DNA from: Alphaproteobacteria bacterium
GTDB taxonomy: Bacteria; Pseudomonadota; Alphaproteobacteria; ATCC43930; CGMCC-115725
NCBI GenBank assembly: GCA_030040495.1
Contig: JASHTP010000315.1
Span: 1-8,393, forward strand
Length of the DNA stretch: 8,393 nucleotides
Direction of reading: 5' to 3'
Under the pieces are notes generated by a model. That model worked only from the letters and a program-made list of their open reading frames with translations. It was not told where the DNA came from and did no database searches. The translations under genes were made by a program, and so were the position numbers. Each line of letters opens with the position of its first letter. The stretch's first letter is position 1. Positions 5,738 through 8,393 of the stretch are shown here, one piece after another.

Positions 5738-5749
5738 GAGGGATAGCCG

Positions 5750-6673
5750 ATGCCGACCCCGCCCGCCGACGATCTCGTCCAGCCCTTCCAGATCGACCCC
5801 TTCGGCCTGCGCGGCCGGCTGGTGCGGCTGGGTCCCCTGCTCGACGAGATCCTGACGCGCCACGCCTATCCCGAGCCGGTGGCGGCGATGCTGGGCGAGG
5901 CGATCGCGCTCGCCGCGGCGCTGTCGGGCGCACTCAAATATGACGGCGTCTTCACCCTGCAGACCAAGGGCGACGGGCCGATCCGCCTGCTTGTCGCCGA
6001 CGTCACCAGCGACGGCGCCGTGCGCGGCTACGCGCAATATGACGAGGCGAAGCTCGCCAAGGCGCTGGCGCAGGGCGAGGTCTGGGGCTCGGTGCCGCGG
6101 CTCCTCGGCGCGGGCTATCTCGCCTTCACCGTCGACCAGGGCGAGCACACCGACCGCTATCAGGGGATCGTCGAGCTGCAGGGCGCGAGCCTCGCCGATT
6201 GCGCGCATCACTATTTCCGCCAGTCGGAGCAGGTCGAGGCCGGGCTCAAGGTGGCGGTGACGCGCGTCGCCGACGCCGGCGGCGCGCGGCGCTGGCGCGG
6301 CGGCAGCCTGATGGTCCAGCGCCTGCCGCCTGAAGGCGACGCGAAGCGGCGCGAAGCCTCCGACGAGGGCTGGCGCCGCGCCGTCATCCTGATGAGCTCC
6401 AGCACCTCGGCCGAGCTGGTCGATCCCGCGCTCAGTCCCGAGGCGCTGCTCTTCCGCTTCTTCCACGAGGACGGCGTGCGCGTCTATCGCCGCCACCAGC
6501 TCGCCGCGCGCTGCCGCTGCTCGCGCGCGCGCGTCGAGACGGTGCTGCGCATGCTGCCGGCCGACGAGGTCGCGGCGATGAAGGTCGACGGCAAGATCAC
6601 CGTCACCTGCCAGTTCTGCAGCGCCGCCTACGGCTTCGAAGCCGACGAGATCGACGCGCTGGTGGACAGGTGA
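5750..6673 (+). CDS. hslO: Hsp33 redox-regulated chaperonin
   Basis: This 307-residue cytoplasmic holdase is normally kept inactive by a C-terminal zinc centre. Oxidants form disulfides and release zinc, activating binding of unfolding proteins. The four zinc cysteines are present as CRC (Cys255, Cys257) and CQFC (Cys287, Cys290). Other family features are the N-terminal segment FGLRGRLVRLGPLLDEIL (18-35), the GEAIALAAALSGALKYDGVFTLQTKGDGP stretch (49-77) and the YDEAKLAKALAQGE region (97-110). Residues 172-208 carry an arginine-rich insertion (ARRWRGGS and neighbours), a modest lineage feature. Length is slightly above the usual 290-300. GAGGGA lies 6 nt before the ATG. It follows argF by 76 nt, an arrangement I know from other alphaproteobacteria, so it may share the argDF transcript, though the hairpin at 5714-5737 could separate expression. 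Confidence 0.96.
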   Translation: MPTPPADDLVQPFQIDPFGLRGRLVRLGPLLDEILTRHAYPEPVAAMLGEAIALAAALSGALKYDGVFTLQTKGDGPIRLLVADVTSDGAVRGYAQYDEAKLAKALAQGEVWGSVPRLLGAGYLAFTVDQGEHTDRYQGIVELQGASLADCAHHYFRQSEQVEAGLKVAVTRVADAGGARRWRGGSLMVQRLPPEGDAKRREASDEGWRRAVILMSSSTSAELVDPALSPEALLFRFFHEDGVRVYRRHQLAARCRCSRARVETVLRMLPADEVAAMKVDGKITVTCQFCSAAYGFEADEIDALVDR

Positions 6674-6732
6674 TGCCGGCCATGCCAGTCTCGCCGCCGC
6701 GCCCGCCACCGCGGCATCACCGGGGATGTTCC

Positions 6733-7332
6733 ATGCGGCTCGGTTCCTTGCGTCTCGTCATCGTCGCTCTCGCCTTTTCCGGCACGCTGGCGGCGTGCAC
6801 GTCGCCGCCGCCGCCGCCCGCCTTCCCCGACATCCGCTTCACCGGCGAGACGCCGATCCGCCTCGCCGTCTCGACGATCCGGATCCAGAGCGATTTCCGG
6901 CCGACCTTCCAGGCGCCGCATGTCGAGCATCTCTTCCCGGTCACGCCGGCTCACGCGATGGAGAACTGGGTGCACGACCGGCTGGTGGCGGCGGGCGGCA
7001 GCAACGCCTATGCCCGCTTCGTCATCAAGGACGCCTCGGTCGTCGAGGTCGAGCTCAAGAAGAAGTCCGAGGGCATCACCGCCGCCTTCACCACCGAGCC
7101 GGCGCAGCGTTATGACGCCACCATTGCGGTGACGTTGCAGATCATTGGCGAAGGCGGCTTCCCCGTGCGCAGCATCGACGTGAAGGCGACGCGCTCGCAA
7201 AGCGTGCTCGAGGGCATCACCCCCAATCAGCGCGACCAGACCTGGTACGACATGACCAAGGCGCTGATGGCCGATTTCGACAAGCAGATGAGCGCCGAGA
7301 TCAGCGCCCATTTGGGCGGGTATTTCCAGTAG
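6733..7332 (+). CDS. Small lipoprotein of unknown function
   Basis: The ATG at 6733 opens a 199-residue protein with a type II signal peptide: basic MRLGSLR, a hydrophobic core, and lipobox LAAC at 19-22 with Cys22 as the acylation site. Thr at +2 fits outer-membrane rather than inner-membrane retention. Five prolines (25-29) form a short linker, followed by a globular domain of about 165 residues. No catalytic motif or known family is recognised. The alternation FVIKDASVVEVELKKK and YDATIAVTLQIIGEG suggests beta strands, and the tail WYDMTKALMADFDKQMSAEI looks helical. An in-frame ATG at 6670 would place a proline-rich tract before the signal peptide and overlap the end of hslO; it is rejected. 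The ribosome site is weak (GGGGA near 6723-6727). It lies 59 nt after hslO and may be cotranscribed. Base use matches its neighbours. Confidence 0.85.
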   Translation: MRLGSLRLVIVALAFSGTLAACTSPPPPPAFPDIRFTGETPIRLAVSTIRIQSDFRPTFQAPHVEHLFPVTPAHAMENWVHDRLVAAGGSNAYARFVIKDASVVEVELKKKSEGITAAFTTEPAQRYDATIAVTLQIIGEGGFPVRSIDVKATRSQSVLEGITPNQRDQTWYDMTKALMADFDKQMSAEISAHLGGYFQ

Positions 7333-7337
7333 GAAGC

Positions 7338-7412
7338 GGTCAGTCGTCGGTGGTCGGTTCATCTCCGCCGGGAGAGCGACTGAGAGCTGACAGCTGAAAA
7401 CCGACGACTACC
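7338..7412. repeat. Inverted repeat in the lipoprotein/folE convergent gap
   Basis: AGTCGTCGGT (7342-7351) and ACCGACGACT (7400-7409) are perfect reverse complements. GGT (7338-7340) with ACC (7410-7412) extends the stem past a bulged C. Inside are TCTCC-GCCG-GGAGA (7362-7375) and the near-tandem AGCTGA C AGCTGA (7385-7397), containing AGCTG-A-CAGCT. The whole fills the gap between two convergent stop codons. It may act as a bidirectional transcription barrier or be a small dispersed repeat. No T-run follows the outer stem on either strand. Its AGCTGA-type composition is unlike the flanking genes. Confidence 0.6.
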
Positions 7413-7415
7413 ACC

Positions 7416-8075
7416 CTACACATTCACCAGCGTCGCGCCGGAAGGCTGGCCGATGATGGCGAGGAACTCGCGGCGGGTCGAGGCGTCGGTGCGGAAGGCG
7501 CCGAGCATGCGCGAGGTGACCATGGCGACGCCGGGCTTGTGCACGCCGCGCGTGGTCATGCATTGGTGCGCCGCCTCGATCACCACGGCGACACCCTTGG
7601 GCTGCAGCACCTCGTCGAGGGTGTTGGCGATCTGCGCCGTCATCTTCTCCTGGATCTGCAGGCGCCGCGCATAGACCTCGACCAGCCGGGCGAGCTTGGA
7701 GATGCCGACGACGCGCTTCTGCGGCAGATAGGCGACATGCGCCTTGCCGATGATCGGCGCCAGATGATGCTCGCAATGGCTCTCGAAGCGGATGTCGCGC
7801 AGCACCACCATCTCGTCATAGCCGTCGGTCTCTTCGAAGGTGCGCTGCAGCAGCTCGACGGGATCGGTGTCGTAGCCGGAGAAGTATTCCTCGAAGGCGC
7901 GCGTCACCCGCGCCGGCGTCCCCTTCAAGCCCTCGCGCCCGGGATCGTCGCCCGCCCATTCGATCAGCAGCTTCACCGCCGCCTCGGCCTCGGCGCGGCT
8001 CGGGCGCCGCGCCGCGCCGTTGCGCGTCGCGGCGGATTTCGGAGTGACGGGCTGCAGCCCGGGTTTGGACGCCAT
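7416..8075 (-). CDS. folE: GTP cyclohydrolase I
   Basis: The 219-residue cytoplasmic enzyme converts GTP to 7,8-dihydroneopterin triphosphate, the first step of tetrahydrofolate synthesis. The zinc ligands are visible: Cys101 and His104 in SHCEHHLAP (99-107) and Cys172 in HQCMTTRG (170-177), equivalent to E. coli C110, H113 and C181. His103 and His170 are catalytic-type residues. Further signatures are GREGLKGTPARVTRAFEEYF (46-65), AYLPQKRVVGISKLARLVEVYARRLQIQE (115-143), and the Arg-containing C-terminal block TDASTRREFL (196-205). The first 25 or so residues are a basic, poorly conserved extension common in alphaproteobacteria. ATG 8075 is chosen because it gives normal length and has GGAG 9 nt upstream; the frame open further to 8354 overlaps apaG in another frame. 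It lies 38 nt downstream of apaG and may be cotranscribed. Confidence 0.97.
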   Translation of the reverse strand: MASKPGLQPVTPKSAATRNGAARRPSRAEAEAAVKLLIEWAGDDPGREGLKGTPARVTRAFEEYFSGYDTDPVELLQRTFEETDGYDEMVVLRDIRFESHCEHHLAPIIGKAHVAYLPQKRVVGISKLARLVEVYARRLQIQEKMTAQIANTLDEVLQPKGVAVVIEAAHQCMTTRGVHKPGVAMVTSRMLGAFRTDASTRREFLAIIGQPSGATLVNV

Positions 8076-8108
8076 GAATTGCTGCTCCGCGATGCGGGGG
8101 AGGGGCGC

Positions 8109-8126
8109 CCGGCTCAGTTGAGCCGG
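8109..8126. other. Palindrome spanning the apaG stop codon
   Basis: CCGGCTCA (8109-8116) and TGAGCCGG (8119-8126) are exact reverse complements separated by GT. The apaG stop (minus strand, 8116 to 8114) lies in the stem, and folE begins 33 nt further on. It could attenuate readthrough into folE or stabilise the apaG 3' end. No T-run follows on the minus strand. Confidence 0.45.
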
Positions 8127-8393
8127 ACCGATTGATGCGGGCTGTCGAGCGAGAAGGCGGGGATGGCGACGGCGAAGCTCTCGCCCTGCGGCGTTTCCAT
8201 CTCGTAGCTCCCGACCATGATGCCCGACGGCGTGCTCAGCGGCGTGCCGCTGGTGTATTCGTAGGTCTCGCCGGGATGCAGCACCGGCTGCTCGCCGACG
8301 ACGCCGGGGCCGCGCACCTCCTGCACCCGGCCGAGCCCGTCGGTGATGCGCCAATGGCGCCGGCGCAGCTGGACGGTCTCCCCGCCTTGATTC
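8114..8393 (-). CDS. apaG: ApaG protein, C-terminal part (5' end beyond right edge)
   Basis: The minus strand is open from the window edge to the stop at 8114, giving the last 92 residues of ApaG, beginning NQGGETVQLRRRHWRITDG. Diagnostic ApaG stretches are LRRRHWRITDG, EVRGPGVVGEQPVLHPGE, YEYTSGTPLSTPSGIMVGSYEM and FAVAIPAFSLDSP. ApaG has an immunoglobulin/fibronectin-III-like fold. It is named after the E. coli ksgA-apaG-apaH operon and has been linked to cobalt/magnesium tolerance, but its biochemical role is not settled. The GTG at 8326 is an internal valine codon in GRVQEVRGPG, not the start. About 35-40 N-terminal residues should lie outside the window. The gene is codirectional with folE and opposed to argD-argF-hslO, which apaG often neighbours in alphaproteobacteria. 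Confidence 0.94.
   Translation of the reverse strand, partial: NQGGETVQLRRRHWRITDGLGRVQEVRGPGVVGEQPVLHPGETYEYTSGTPLSTPSGIMVGSYEMETPQGESFAVAIPAFSLDSPHQSVRLN

Noticed and set aside
5654..6709. 351-codon minus-strand frame antisense to hslO
   Set aside because: Compositional shadow; hslO has all four zinc cysteines and explains the DNA.
1..8393. CRISPR array, tRNA genes, insertion sequences or a defence system
   Set aside because: No regularly spaced repeats, cloverleaf-like sequence, transposase or known defence domain was seen on either strand.

Overview
The window looks like a chromosomal housekeeping segment of a high-GC alphaproteobacterium. Codons end mostly in G or C. The argD-argF-hslO cluster, a nearby apaG and the style of the RecX N-terminus all fit Alphaproteobacteria; a Rhodospirillales- or Rhizobiales-like lineage is likely, but no closer placement is justified. 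There are ten protein genes of clear standing (two cut by the window edges), one probable leader-peptide ORF, and several strong inverted repeats between genes. I see no tRNA, rRNA, CRISPR array, transposase or phage gene.

Layout. At the left edge, the start of recX (minus strand) diverges from a lone ABC-2 transporter permease (plus). A 10-bp perfect inverted repeat lies between them. The permease converges, with only a 10-bp gap, on a two-gene minus-strand operon of an NfeD-type membrane serine protease and a stomatin-like SPFH protein. Next comes a 321-bp divergent intergenic region, followed by a plus-strand run of argD, argF (overlapping argD), hslO (Hsp33) and a small lipoprotein of unknown function. 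A convergent intergenic inverted repeat separates these from minus-strand folE (GTP cyclohydrolase I) and apaG, which runs off the right edge.

How the genes work together. ArgD makes N-acetylornithine from the semialdehyde, and ArgF carbamoylates ornithine to citrulline, so the pair covers two steps of arginine synthesis. Hsp33 is a redox-activated holdase that shares the cluster. NfeD and the stomatin form a known membrane protease/scaffold pair. FolE starts tetrahydrofolate/pterin synthesis.

The most interesting item is in front of argD. A good sigma-70-like promoter (TTGACA, 17-nt spacer, CATACT) is followed by a roughly 190-nt leader. The leader carries a 24-codon ORF with its own ribosome binding site; 10 of its 24 residues are arginine. 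It ends in five consecutive Arg codons directly before the stop, four of them CGA. CGA occurs only once among the 80 Arg codons I counted in argD, argF and hslO. This has the form of an amino-acid leader peptide for an arginine operon, which I do not recognise as a described class. The leader also holds two copies of AGGAGAG (one is the argD ribosome binding site) and a TCTCCT between them that could pair with either, so a switch is possible. The regulatory mechanism is inference only.
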